A stretch of DNA of 64,000 nucleotides from Thermoleophilia bacterium (GTDB lineage: Bacteria > Actinomycetota > Thermoleophilia > Solirubrobacterales > 70-9): assembly GCA_016650125.1 (NCBI GenBank), contig JAENWT010000015.1, positions 1 to 64,000 of the forward strand. The letters are read 5' to 3'. Made by a program: the position numbers and the translations under genes. The notes beneath the pieces were generated by a model. That model did not search any database. It saw only the letters and a program-made list of their open reading frames with translations, and had not been told where the DNA came from. Positions within the stretch are counted from its first letter, which is position 1. Each line of letters starts with the position of its first letter. This document shows, piece by piece, positions 40,327-48,253 of the stretch.

Positions 40327-42551
40327 CAGACTTCCGCCCTGCGCGGCGTGCGGCCGGAGGAGTTCGAGCCGCTGGCGCCGACATCGATGCCGTGCTCGGT
40401 CTTCTCCCAGTAGAACGGGTTCGTGAAGAGCTGGACGAAGCCCTTCCAGGCCGCGATCGACATCAGGCCCCAGTAGAACGGCAGGAACAGGGCGTAGGGC
40501 GCGAGCGAATGATCGCCGCGCCGGACCGAAGCCGCGAGGCCGAGGTACATGAAGACGAAGTTGCCCAGGAAGAGCTGTGCAGCCGCCAGGTAATAGACCC
40601 AGCCAGGGAACAGCTCCTGGATGAACCCGGTCTGGGTGAGCGCGAACAGAGTCGTCAGGAACCAGAAGATCGGGTTGATCAGGAAGATGAAGGTGCCGCC
40701 GATCAGGAGCTGGAACGACACGAAGCCCTTGAAGCCGAGATTGCTCATCAGGCGGAAGGGATTGCGCATGTAGACGAGCCATGTCTGGAGGTAACCCTTG
40801 ATCCAGCGCGAGCGCTGGCGGACCCAGCTGCCGATCTCGGTGTTCGCCTCTTCGTAAGTGGTCGAGTCCATCATCGTCGTGCGGAAGCCGGCCTGGTGCA
40901 GCCGGACGCCGAGGTCAGCGTCCTCGGTGACGTTGTAAGGGTCCCAGCCACCGACTTCGACCAGCTGGTCGAGCTTGATGTGGTTCGAGGTGCCGCCGAG
41001 CGGGATCGGGTCCTTGCGGGCGTCAAGGCCGGGCAGCACGAGGTCGAAGAGCATCGCGTACTCGATCGAGAACCAGCGGGTCAGGAAGTTGGTTTCCTGG
41101 TTGAAGAAGTTGAGCTTGGCCTGGATGCAGACGACCGTGTCGTCGATATTCTCGAACATCAGCACGGCCTTCTTCAGCTGGCTGGGATCGGGCCGGTCCT
41201 CGGCGTCGTAGATGACGACGTACTCGCCCTTGGCGCCGAGCAGACCGTAGTTGCAGGCCTTGGGCTTGGTCTGTGGCTGCGACGGCGGGACGACGATCGG
41301 CCGGAAGTGCGGCGGCAGCTCCATCGCGAGGATCGCGGCGATCGTCTCATCATCGTCTTCCTCGCAGAGCAGGCGGACGTCGAGCTTGGTCTTCGGATAG
41401 TCCAGCGAGTTGATGCCTTCGACCAGGTACGGGGTGACCGCGGCTTCGCGGTAGAGCGGGACCAGGACGGTGTAGACGGGCAGGTTCCGCTCGTCCATGG
41501 CCGCCAGGGCCTCAGGTGTCGTCTCCAGAAGGTACCGGTGCTCGAGCGCGGACAAGCCGGCAGTCAGCTTGTAGAACGAAGCCAGGGTGTAGAAGATGCT
41601 GGCCAGAGCGAAGACCACAACCAGTGTGTCCAGCGTCTTCCAGATCAGGAAGCCGATCAGGACCAGCACCAGGATGCCTAGGAATGCCTTCTGAACGCCG
41701 CTCAGGACGAGGTGGGCCGAGCTGTCCGGGAAACGGTCCCGCAGGTTCGAGCGCGCCGTCTGTGTGTACGCGGCCCCGTGGATGCGGCGGAGCAGCTCGC
41801 CGATATCGTTGCGCGGCGCCAGGAACTCCTGGATCTCAAGGTCGGAATAGTGGCCGATTTCCCGACGGGCCTCGTCGCTCAGCGCATCCGGCACCGCGAG
41901 GAAGAGGTTGCGGCTGTCGGCGGCGATCGGCACTACGTGGAGCCGGCGCGCGACCGGCTCGGGAACGATGTCCCGGGGGGCTTCGGTCGCGTCGAATTCG
42001 GAAAGGTCGATGGTCGGCAGATGGAGCGTCTCGGAAAGTACGCGGAGCAGGGCCTTCTCTTCGAGGGCGCCGCCGTGGACGAGGACCTCGCCGATGCGTC
42101 CGCCCGAACGTTCCTGCTCGGCGATGGCCAGGCCCAGCTGCTCTTCGGTGACCAGACCACGTCCGGCCAGCTGCTCGCCGAGCCGCGGCGGGATCGCCAG
42201 GCCATGGCTGACCAGGTCTCCGGCCGAGAACTTGGCACCCGATTCGGTCTCCGCAGATCCGTTGGCGGCGAAGAGCCGGTCGATCGCTTCGTCGATCTCG
42301 TCCCGGTCGGCGATCACCCAGCTGGGTTCATAGCCGGTCTCGGCAAGGATCACGTCGGCGGCGGCGAAGTTGCTGTCGGAAGTGGAGACGACGGTCAGGT
42401 AGCCATCGCCGTATTCGACCGGGATGACGTGGTACTCGCGACAGGTTTCGGCCGGAAGGAGATGGGCGACGGCCGGGGTCAGCGTGACCATGCGCTCGCT
42501 GACGCCATGCACGTCGTCGCGGACCAGCATTTTCTCTCCGGTCATCGGCAT
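40326..42551 (-). CDS. NfrB-like GT2 glycosyltransferase with c-di-GMP-binding MshEN domain
   Basis: 741 aa. Residues about 25-95 and 196-258 are GspE-N-type alpha/beta modules. Between them is an MshEN tandem motif: RLGEQL...GL...EQL...EQ at 123-146, a 5-residue linker, then RIGEVL...GAL...ALL at 152-175. This 24-5-24 layout is that of high-affinity c-di-GMP receptors. Two helices (288-330) precede the GT2 core with VLVPLYRE, YDAED (448-452), TED (542) and QRSRW (579-583), the processive signature. C-terminal helices follow. E. coli NfrB has the same parts in another order. It should polymerise a glycan when c-di-GMP is high. Confidence 0.85.
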   Translation of the reverse strand: MPMTGEKMLVRDDVHGVSERMVTLTPAVAHLLPAETCREYHVIPVEYGDGYLTVVSTSDSNFAAADVILAETGYEPSWVIADRDEIDEAIDRLFAANGSAETESGAKFSAGDLVSHGLAIPPRLGEQLAGRGLVTEEQLGLAIAEQERSGGRIGEVLVHGGALEEKALLRVLSETLHLPTIDLSEFDATEAPRDIVPEPVARRLHVVPIAADSRNLFLAVPDALSDEARREIGHYSDLEIQEFLAPRNDIGELLRRIHGAAYTQTARSNLRDRFPDSSAHLVLSGVQKAFLGILVLVLIGFLIWKTLDTLVVVFALASIFYTLASFYKLTAGLSALEHRYLLETTPEALAAMDERNLPVYTVLVPLYREAAVTPYLVEGINSLDYPKTKLDVRLLCEEDDDETIAAILAMELPPHFRPIVVPPSQPQTKPKACNYGLLGAKGEYVVIYDAEDRPDPSQLKKAVLMFENIDDTVVCIQAKLNFFNQETNFLTRWFSIEYAMLFDLVLPGLDARKDPIPLGGTSNHIKLDQLVEVGGWDPYNVTEDADLGVRLHQAGFRTTMMDSTTYEEANTEIGSWVRQRSRWIKGYLQTWLVYMRNPFRLMSNLGFKGFVSFQLLIGGTFIFLINPIFWFLTTLFALTQTGFIQELFPGWVYYLAAAQLFLGNFVFMYLGLAASVRRGDHSLAPYALFLPFYWGLMSIAAWKGFVQLFTNPFYWEKTEHGIDVGASGSNSSGRTPRRAEV

Positions 42552-42793
42552 CAGACGGTGCCCCTGCGGCGAGCCTGGTCGCGTTCGAGCAGTTCGGCTG
42601 CCCCGACCCGCTCGACTTCGACCGTATTGTCGGGCTCACGCCGGCTGCGCCTGCGGTCGCTGATCATCATCGTGACTATGCCGGCGACGAACAGGAAGAA
42701 CGGCAGGATCAGGAACACGCTGAACATGAGCGTGAACAGGATGAGCACGCCGATGACAAAGAAAAGCGTGCCGATTGCCCCGCCGCCGTTCAC
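42551..42793 (-). CDS. Small membrane protein of the glycan operon (80 aa)
   Basis: A short N-terminus, two closely spaced hydrophobic helices (about residues 7-28 and 29-46), and a basic/acidic cytoplasmic tail (SDRRRSRREPDNTVEVERVGAAELLE). It overlaps the upstream gene by 4 nt (GTGA) and the glycosyltransferase start by 1 nt (TGATG). Small subunits of this kind accompany several polysaccharide synthases (for example PgaD), so an accessory role is likely. No family is recognised. Confidence 0.6.
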   Translation of the reverse strand: MNGGGAIGTLFFVIGVLILFTLMFSVFLILPFFLFVAGIVTMMISDRRRSRREPDNTVEVERVGAAELLERDQARRRGTV

Positions 42794-43308
42794 GAACCGT
42801 CTTGGCCGGCCACGCCGTCCCTACGCTCGCCCACTGGTTGGGCAAGCGCGATGGTGAACGATCCCTTGTCGGAATCGGTCACGTCAAAGGCAACTGGAAG
42901 TTTGCGTCGCAGCGAAGTGATCAGTGAAACACCCTCGTCGACCCGGGCGTCGATGGTCGCCGAATCGCCCCGGAGTTCACGCAGGTTGGAACTCTCGACA
43001 CCCTCGGTCTCGGCCAGGGCCTGCTCGACGGTGCGGGCCATGCTGAGGTCATGAAGCGGCTGGATGACGACCTTGATGTCGCGGTCGGTCGGCAGCTGGA
43101 AGTCGGCACTCGTGACCCTGTCGGCGCTCGGTGCGCTGGGTGGCTTCACAGGAAGGGAAGGAGTCTTGGGCGCCGAACCCTCACTCGGGGGAGCAGATGG
43201 CTTCGAACCCGAATAAAGGCGTTCCTCGAGTGCGTCGAGGCGGCTCGACATCTCGCGACGAAGTTCCCTGATCTCCCTGAGGATGTCTTGTTTTTTGCTC
43301 TTAGCCAA
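42790..43308 (-). CDS. Coiled-coil plus small alpha/beta domain protein, first gene of the glycan operon
   Basis: 172 aa. The N-terminal coiled coil (ILREIRELRREM...LDALEERLY) is followed by a Ser/Pro-rich linker and a C-terminal domain VVIQPLHDLSM, EGV, RGD, LPVAFDVTDSD. This domain aligns without gaps to the protein at 33427-33906, with PL, L, GV, GD and PVAF-VT shared. The start is TTG 43308 without a clear Shine-Dalgarno; ATG 43251 is an alternative that shortens the coil. It may be an adaptor or sensor for the synthase. Function unknown. Confidence 0.6.
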   Translation of the reverse strand: MAKSKKQDILREIRELRREMSSRLDALEERLYSGSKPSAPPSEGSAPKTPSLPVKPPSAPSADRVTSADFQLPTDRDIKVVIQPLHDLSMARTVEQALAETEGVESSNLRELRGDSATIDARVDEGVSLITSLRRKLPVAFDVTDSDKGSFTIALAQPVGERRDGVAGQDGS

Positions 43309-43356
43309 GTTTTAACGTGATGATACAAGCGTCAACGGATGGTAAAGGCTATCCTT

Positions 43357-43370
43357 CGAGTGACCACTCG
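43357..43370. promoter_or_regulatory. Inverted repeat in the glycan operon leader
   Basis: CGAGTG-AC-CACTCG is a perfect 6-bp inverted repeat about 40 bp downstream of the predicted transcription start and 50 bp before the first gene. It could be an operator or a leader hairpin. Confidence 0.35.
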
Positions 43371-43411
43371 TTGCGAAGCCACCCGACGGGCTGCCTGACT
43401 CAAGTTGCTCA

Positions 43412-43440
43412 CTATAGGTGAACAACCTGAGAATCGTCAA
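43412..43440 (-). promoter_or_regulatory. Sigma70-type promoter of the glycan operon
   Basis: On the minus strand TTGACG (43435-43440) and TATAGT (43412-43417) are separated by exactly 17 bp. The -10 lies inside an imperfect inverted repeat GTTGCTCAC...GTGAACAAC (43404-43426, 8 of 9 pairs), a candidate operator. The transcription start would be near 43405, giving a leader of about 100 nt before TTG 43308. Confidence 0.7.
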
Positions 43441-43451
43441 ACGATGAATTT

Positions 43452-43921
43452 TCAGATTTTTACGGAAATTGGTTCGTTGACGTAAAAGCCCTGCGCATAG
43501 TCCACTCCCCACTCCTTCAAGAGGTCAAATCCAGCTTGGTCGGAGACGAATTCTGCGACGGTTTTGCGACCCGCGACCTTCGCTGCATTGACGATCGAAT
43601 GGACCACCGCCTGGTCGACTTTATTCTGGGCGAGCCGCTCGATGAAGGTTCCGTCGATCTTGATCAGGTCGAGCGCTCGCCGTCCAGCAGCTCGTCGCGC
43701 CAGTTCGCCGACTCGTCGGAGATCTTCGGGATCAGGCGGTAGGCGGGCATGCCTTCGAGCTCGGCCCGGGCGTAGCCGGTCAGGATTTCGAGCGCGGGAT
43801 TGGCGAAAACGATCGAGCCACCGATGTTGTGGTCGTATTCGACGATGGCCATACCGCTTGGCGCCGCCGCAAAAACCCAGTCGAGCAGTTCGATCTGGTC
43901 AGTTGTCGCACCCCTCCACAT
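43452..43921 (-). pseudogene. Decayed PAS...EAL (c-di-GMP phosphodiesterase) gene
   Basis: Reading from ATG 43921 (TACGCT lies exactly 6 nt upstream), a PAS domain is recognisable: LLDWVFAAAPSGMAIVEYD, SIVFANPALEILTGY. The frame stops at 43664. In a different frame, 43452-43679 encodes the C-terminal third of an EAL domain: LIKIDGTFIERL, HSIVNAAKVAGRKTVAEF, then LLKEWGVDYAQGFYV. The EAL motif itself, any GGDEF domain and most of the EAL barrel are missing. An internal deletion with a frame change explains both halves. It lies directly upstream of the glycan operon, whose promoter begins 12 bp past its end. Confidence 0.75.
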
Positions 43922-43960
43922 ATTCAGAGCGTACGCCCTAATCGAAGTCGGTGACAGCGC

Positions 43961-43993
43961 AACAAAAAGCCCCGGCCGGGTGGCCGGGGCTTT
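43961..43993 (-). terminator. Rho-independent terminator of the pyrophosphatase gene
   Basis: AAAGCCCCGGCC and GGCCGGGGCTTT (43966-43977 and 43982-43993) form a perfect 12-bp stem with a 4-nt loop. On the minus strand the stem is followed by TTTTTGTT. It lies 50 nt past the pyrophosphatase stop. It also shows that the PAS frame cannot sensibly begin upstream at 44011. Confidence 0.9.
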
Positions 43994-44042
43994 CGTCGCA
44001 GATTCCTGCATATGCGTTTAGCTTTTCGTCCAGATACTTGTC

Positions 44043-46130
44043 CTAGAAGTGGACGATCGGGATGATCAGGATGGCGACGATATTCGCGACCTTGATCATC
44101 GGGTTGATCGCCGGTCCGGCGGTGTCCTTGTAGGGGTCACCGACCGTGTCGCCGGTGATCGAGGCGGCGTGGGCGTCCGAGCCCTTGCCTCCGTATTCAC
44201 CGTCCTCGATCAGTTTCTTGGCGTTGTCCCAGGCACCGCCGCCGGCGGTCATCGAGATCGCCGCGAACAGTCCGACGATGATCACGCCGATCAGCAGGCC
44301 GCCGAGGGCGTCCACGCTGAGGACGCCGACGACCACCGGAATGACGATCGGGATCAGCGACGGCAGAATCATTTCCTTCTGCGCCGCCGCGGTCACCAGG
44401 GCGACCGCCTGCCGGTAGTCCGGCTTCTCGGTGCCGTCCATGATTCCCGGCTTCTCCCTGAACTGGCGCCGCACTTCCTCGACGACCTGTCCGCCGGCCC
44501 GGCCGACCGATTCGATCGCGAACGACGAGAACAGGTAGACCATCATGCCGCCGATGATCAGGCCGACCAGGGCCTCGGGGCTCGACATGTTGAAGAGGTC
44601 GTCTATTCGGAAGCCGACCGGGGCCTCGGCGCGCAGCTCTTCCTTGAACGCCGCGAACAGGACCAGCGCGGCCAGGGCGGCCGAACCGATCGCATAACCC
44701 TTGGTGACGGCCTTGGTCGTGTTGCCGACCGCGTCCAGCGGGTCGGTCACGTTGCGCACCTCTTCCGGCAGCTCCGCCATCTCGGCGATGCCACCGGCGT
44801 TGTCGGTGATCGGACCGAATGCGTCGAGGGCCACGATCAGGCCGGTGAGTGAGAGCTGGGCCACGACGGCGATGCCGATGCCGTAAATCCCGGCGAGTTC
44901 ATTCGCCGCGAGGATCGCGAGCGCGAGCACCACGGCCGGGGCCGCCGTCGCCTGCATACCCTGGGCGAGGCCCTGGATTATGTTCGTGGCGTGCCCGGTC
45001 TCGGATGCCTTGGCGATGTTCTTGACCGGCCGGAACCTGGTCGAGGTGTAGTAGTCGGTGATCACGAACAGCAACGCGGTCACCGCGATTCCGATCACTG
45101 CGCAGAGCCAGAGGTCGGTGACGCTGACCACGCTGCCCGTCGCCTGCTCGAAGCCGACCCGCAGCGGTTCGGCCATGAGCCAGTCGGTGATCGGGTAGAA
45201 CGCCGCGATCGAAAGCACGCCGGAGACGATCAGTCCCCGGTAGAGCGCGCCTTCGACACGATCGGTCTTGGTCTTGACGATCAGCGCGCCGATGATCGAG
45301 GCGATGATCGCCGCGCCGCCCATGACCAGCGGGTAGATCGCGACTTCGCGGCTGAATTCAGGCGCGAAGTAGAGGACTCCGAGCAGCATCACGGCGACCG
45401 AGGTCACCGCGTAGGTCTCGAAGAGGTCCGCTGCCATGCCGGCGCAGTCGCCGACGTTGTCACCGACGTTGTCGGCAATCACGGCGGGGTTGCGCGGGTC
45501 GTCCTCGGGGATGCCGGCTTCAACCTTGCCGACCAGGTCGGCGCCGACGTCGGCGGCCTTGGTGAAGATACCGCCGCCGAGACGGGCGAAGACCGAGATC
45601 AGCGAACCACCGAAGCCGAGACCGATCAGGGCGTCCACAGCTTCCTTGTCGCTGTCGACCGCGCCGGTCGCGATCAGCAGGCCGAAGTAGCCGGCGACGC
45701 CGAGCAGGGCCAGGCCGACGACGAGCATGCCGGTGACCGAACCGCCCTTGAAGGCGACGTCGAGCGCCGGTGGCACTCCGCCACGGGCGGCTTCAGCAAC
45801 CCGGCTGTTGGCGCGAACCGACACGTTCATGCCGATGAAGCCGGTCGCTCCGGAAAGCGTGCCACCGACGATGAAGCCGAGGGCCGTCTGCCAGTTCTGG
45901 AGTATCGCGAGCAGAATGATCAGCGGAACCGCGACTACCGCGATGATCATGTACTGACGCTTCAGGTACGCCGAGGCACCTTCCTGGATCGCACCGGAAA
46001 TCTCCACCATGCGTTCGTTGCCGGCCGGCTTGGCCAGCAAACGCTGGGTGATGATGATGCCGTAAAGGACCGCTACCGCCGCGCAGAAAAGCGCAAAGAC
46101 GACGCCGTAGTCGATTAGAAAATCGGTCAA
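44043..46130 (-). CDS. hppA: Membrane H+-translocating pyrophosphatase, K+-independent type
   Basis: 695 aa with about sixteen helices. The substrate site shows [18 protein letters not shown], then [18 protein letters not shown], plus the C-terminal [10 protein letters not shown] and [17 protein letters not shown] motifs. In the [10 protein letters not shown] segment the position that decides K+ dependence is Lys, as in K+-independent enzymes (Ala in K+-dependent ones). It hydrolyses PPi and pumps H+ out of the cytoplasm. The start is TTG 46130, with GGAGGAG about 10 nt upstream. Confidence 0.95.
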   Translation of the reverse strand: MTDFLIDYGVVFALFCAAVAVLYGIIITQRLLAKPAGNERMVEISGAIQEGASAYLKRQYMIIAVVAVPLIILLAILQNWQTALGFIVGGTLSGATGFIGMNVSVRANSRVAEAARGGVPPALDVAFKGGSVTGMLVVGLALLGVAGYFGLLIATGAVDSDKEAVDALIGLGFGGSLISVFARLGGGIFTKAADVGADLVGKVEAGIPEDDPRNPAVIADNVGDNVGDCAGMAADLFETYAVTSVAVMLLGVLYFAPEFSREVAIYPLVMGGAAIIASIIGALIVKTKTDRVEGALYRGLIVSGVLSIAAFYPITDWLMAEPLRVGFEQATGSVVSVTDLWLCAVIGIAVTALLFVITDYYTSTRFRPVKNIAKASETGHATNIIQGLAQGMQATAAPAVVLALAILAANELAGIYGIGIAVVAQLSLTGLIVALDAFGPITDNAGGIAEMAELPEEVRNVTDPLDAVGNTTKAVTKGYAIGSAALAALVLFAAFKEELRAEAPVGFRIDDLFNMSSPEALVGLIIGGMMVYLFSSFAIESVGRAGGQVVEEVRRQFREKPGIMDGTEKPDYRQAVALVTAAAQKEMILPSLIPIVIPVVVGVLSVDALGGLLIGVIIVGLFAAISMTAGGGAWDNAKKLIEDGEYGGKGSDAHAASITGDTVGDPYKDTAGPAINPMIKVANIVAILIIPIVHF

Positions 46131-46236
46131 AGTGTGTTCTCCTCCGGTGTTTTGATCCCGCTTCTAGCGGCGTCAGCCTATTACGACCGACAGATGCGAC
46201 GACGGGACCTACCCGGTGAAGGTGCCGCGGAAGGGT

Positions 46237-46692
46237 TCAGCTGCCGCGTGGAGTCCACAGGCCCGGGCCCTTCGGCGGACCGGGATCGGCCGTTGGCTGG
46301 GGCGGCGGAGCCTCGCCTGAGGCGGGAGATTCCGGGGTGGGTTCTTCACCCGGGGCGTTGCCACCGGCGCGCTCGGCGTAGAGCATCTGCACCTGGCTGA
46401 GCGGTTCTTTCACGGCATCGGCGACTTCGGGCGGCAGCAGCGCGATCAGGGCGCGCACGGCATCGATGCCGATCCGGGCCTGGTCGAGATCGACTTCGTC
46501 TTCCTTGACGATGCGGCGGGCACTCAGGTTGAGCACACTGGCCACAGTCTGGGTGAGCAGGTCCTCGACCCGGACCTGGCTCATCTGCTGCTCAAGCATC
46601 TCCTGCTCTTCAGGAGTGAGAGGCGGCGGACCCTGCGGGTCGGATTCGGATTCGGGTTCGGGCTCGGGGGGCGCTGTGGGCTCTTCGATCAT
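46237..46692 (-). CDS. DUF1844-like acidic protein
   Basis: 151 aa from ATG 46692; TAAGAT (46700-46705) lies 7 nt upstream. An ATG at 46701 would fall within that -10. A Pro/Glu-rich N-terminus precedes a helical core (RVEDLLTQTVASVLNLSARRI and DLDQARIGIDAVRALIALL) that fits the DUF1844 pattern, and a Pro-rich tail follows. The function of DUF1844 is unknown; it is often near translation or replication genes. The gene stands alone between the pyrophosphatase and the repeat-containing gap. Confidence 0.6.
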   Translation of the reverse strand: MIEEPTAPPEPEPESESDPQGPPPLTPEEQEMLEQQMSQVRVEDLLTQTVASVLNLSARRIVKEDEVDLDQARIGIDAVRALIALLPPEVADAVKEPLSQVQMLYAERAGGNAPGEEPTPESPASGEAPPPQPTADPGPPKGPGLWTPRGS

Positions 46693-46908
46693 GTGGTCCA
46701 TCTTAGGCCCAACCGCCGTGAGGTCGCGGTGGTCCGGGTATCGGTCTTCCGTGGTGGCGGACAAAAATGGAAACAGGAGAACAATCCTGAAGTTTTTGCC
46801 CTCTCTCAGTCTCGCTGAGTTCTGCATAAGGCAGGGTCGTCCCCTTCGGGAAAACCCTGCTTAGAGAAGTGGACCCCCTACCCGTGCGCGGAACGTGGTT
46901 GGGCCGTC

Positions 46909-46951
46909 GAGATCCCGAAAGTCGGCGATAATCCCTGACTTTCGGGATCTC
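46909..46951. repeat. 43-nt palindromic repeat, unit 1
   Basis: The arms GAGATCCCGAAAGTC (46909-46923) and GACTTTCGGGATCTC (46937-46951) are perfect 15-bp complements around a 13-nt loop containing GATAAT. Unit 2 follows 62 nt downstream with the same layout. No U-tract. Confidence 0.85.
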
Positions 46952-46970
46952 GGTGGTCTCAAAGGGCATC

Positions 46971-47013
46971 GAAACCACGAAAGTCCCCGATAATGCCGGA
47001 CTTTCATGGTCTC
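46971..47013. repeat. 43-nt palindromic repeat, unit 2, with compensatory changes
   Basis: The arms GAAACCACGAAAGTC (46971-46985) and GACTTTCATGGTCTC (46999-47013) pair at 13 of 15 positions around a 13-nt loop with GATAAT. Compared with unit 1, two stem pairs changed on both sides (T-A to C-G and C-G to A-T), so pairing is conserved while sequence is not. A third left arm (GAGATCCGGAAAGT, 47037-47050) follows without a partner. Confidence 0.75.
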
Positions 47014-47089
47014 GACGACACGAAGCAAGGAGCGCCGAGATCCGGAAAGTGAGCCATGGCGGAAGACCGACATCCAAGGGACGTTGGGC

Positions 47090-48247
47090 CTAAGTGAACC
47101 CGGCGAAGCTCGCCCGGGTCTCCTCGGCCGACTCGCGATAAATCTGCTCGATCGTCATGCCCGCCTTGAACTTCTCCCGCGCCCTCTGTGATCCGTTCTT
47201 TTCCGGGAGGTCCACTTCGATATCGAGGCTTTCGCGGGCCGGGGTGGTCCACTCGAGCAGGTCTTCGAGGACCCGCCGGGCTTCGATTTCGCGGCCCCGG
47301 CGGAAATCGACCATCTTGCCGTCCATGCCGTAACGGATCGCGCGCCAGAAGTTCTCTTCGATCTCGCGATCGAGCAGGGGCTCTTCGTCGCCCTTGGCTC
47401 CGGAATCCAGGTCGAGCGCCGTCTGGGCGACTACCGCAGTGATCAGGCCGGCCAACGCCGTCGATTCGGTCGCGTCGGACTGGGCGTCGCAGATCCGCAC
47501 CTCGACCGTGCCGAAGGCGTGGTGCGGCCGCACGCTCCACCAGAGCTGGGTCGACTCGACCACCGAACCGACCCGCTTCAGGGTCTCGATGAACTCCGCG
47601 TACTGGTCCCAGCTCCTGAACTGGCCAGGGACACCGCAACGGGGGAAGGTCCGGGTGAAGATCTCGGTCCGGACCGAAGCCAGCCCGCTGTCGTGATGGT
47701 CGAGGAAGGGCGAGTTGGCGGAGACGGCTAGGAGGATCGGCAGCTGCTCGCGCAGCCAGTCGCTCACCTTGATCGCCCGGTCCGCCCCCTGGATGCCGAC
47801 GTGGACGTGGAGGCTCCAGGTGTTGTTGCGCTGCGCGACCCAGCCCAGGTCTTCCTTCAGCCGCTGATAGTGCGGCGTGTCGATGATCGCCTGGTCGAGG
47901 TAGCTGGCCCAGGGGTGCGTACCCATCGACGCGAGGCTGACACCCCGGTCGGCGGCCACGGCGAAGAGCTTCTGGCGGCGGACCGCCATGCGTTCGATGG
48001 CTTCATGCATGGACTCCGATCGCCCCGAGCGGATCTCGATCTCGGAGGCGATCAGCTCGCCGGCGGCAGAGTCCCCGAGGACCGGGTCGGCCTGGGCCGC
48101 TTCGTACAGCTCGGGGAACCGGTCGGCCAGATCGAGCGTTTCCGGGTCGATGATCGCGAACTCCTCTTCAAGCCCGATCGTGAAGTCCTGAGACGCCTCG
48201 AAGACCTCTCGGGCAGCGCCGAGATCAAGCAGGTCGGGATCAGTCAA
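47090..48247 (-). CDS. Carboxylate-amine ligase, glutamate-cysteine ligase family 2 (YbdK type)
   Basis: 385 aa. GCS2 family landmarks are TIGLEEEFAIID at the N-terminus, SEIEIRSGRS, NTWSLHVHVGIQ, RTFPRCGVPGQF and TVEVRICDAQSD. These ATP-grasp-related ligases join a carboxylate (often glutamate) to an amine (often cysteine). In actinobacteria some contribute to glutathione-like or ergothioneine pathways; YbdK itself has weak GCL activity. It starts 6 nt after rex, in the same operon as a glutaredoxin-like gene, which favours a thiol role. Confidence 0.85.
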   Translation of the reverse strand: MTDPDLLDLGAAREVFEASQDFTIGLEEEFAIIDPETLDLADRFPELYEAAQADPVLGDSAAGELIASEIEIRSGRSESMHEAIERMAVRRQKLFAVAADRGVSLASMGTHPWASYLDQAIIDTPHYQRLKEDLGWVAQRNNTWSLHVHVGIQGADRAIKVSDWLREQLPILLAVSANSPFLDHHDSGLASVRTEIFTRTFPRCGVPGQFRSWDQYAEFIETLKRVGSVVESTQLWWSVRPHHAFGTVEVRICDAQSDATESTALAGLITAVVAQTALDLDSGAKGDEEPLLDREIEENFWRAIRYGMDGKMVDFRRGREIEARRVLEDLLEWTTPARESLDIEVDLPEKNGSQRAREKFKAGMTIEQIYRESAEETRASFAGFT

Positions 48248-48253
48248 GGTCGC

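Larger units (their letters stand above)
46702..47089. other. 388-bp intergenic region with multiple hairpins
   Basis: It separates the GCS2 gene from the DUF1844-like gene, both on the minus strand. It contains a hairpin GCAGGGT/ACCCTGC (46831-46837 with 46854-46860) enclosing CCCCTTCGGG, then a tandem array of 43-nt hairpin elements (46909-47013, listed separately) with a further half-unit at 47037-47050. I see no ORF that is not a shadow. Confidence 0.6.

Noticed and set aside
38368-40782. 804-aa version of the GT-C-like protein
   Set aside because: The first 152 residues are a frame shadow of the MshEN-GT2 gene; ATG 40326 with a TGATG overlap is the natural start.
43664-44011. PAS ORF starting at 44011
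   Set aside because: That start lies beyond the strong terminator at 43961-43993 of the upstream gene; ATG 43921 with a -10 at the right spacing is better.
46134-46400. 88-aa plus-strand ORF upstream of hppA
   Set aside because: Its main part is antisense to the DUF1844-like gene and it has no Shine-Dalgarno or leaderless signal.
46909-47050. Hairpin array as a CRISPR array
   Set aside because: Only two and a half units, with palindromic units and diverged sequences; no spacer-repeat periodicity of 55-75 nt with identical repeats and no cas genes.
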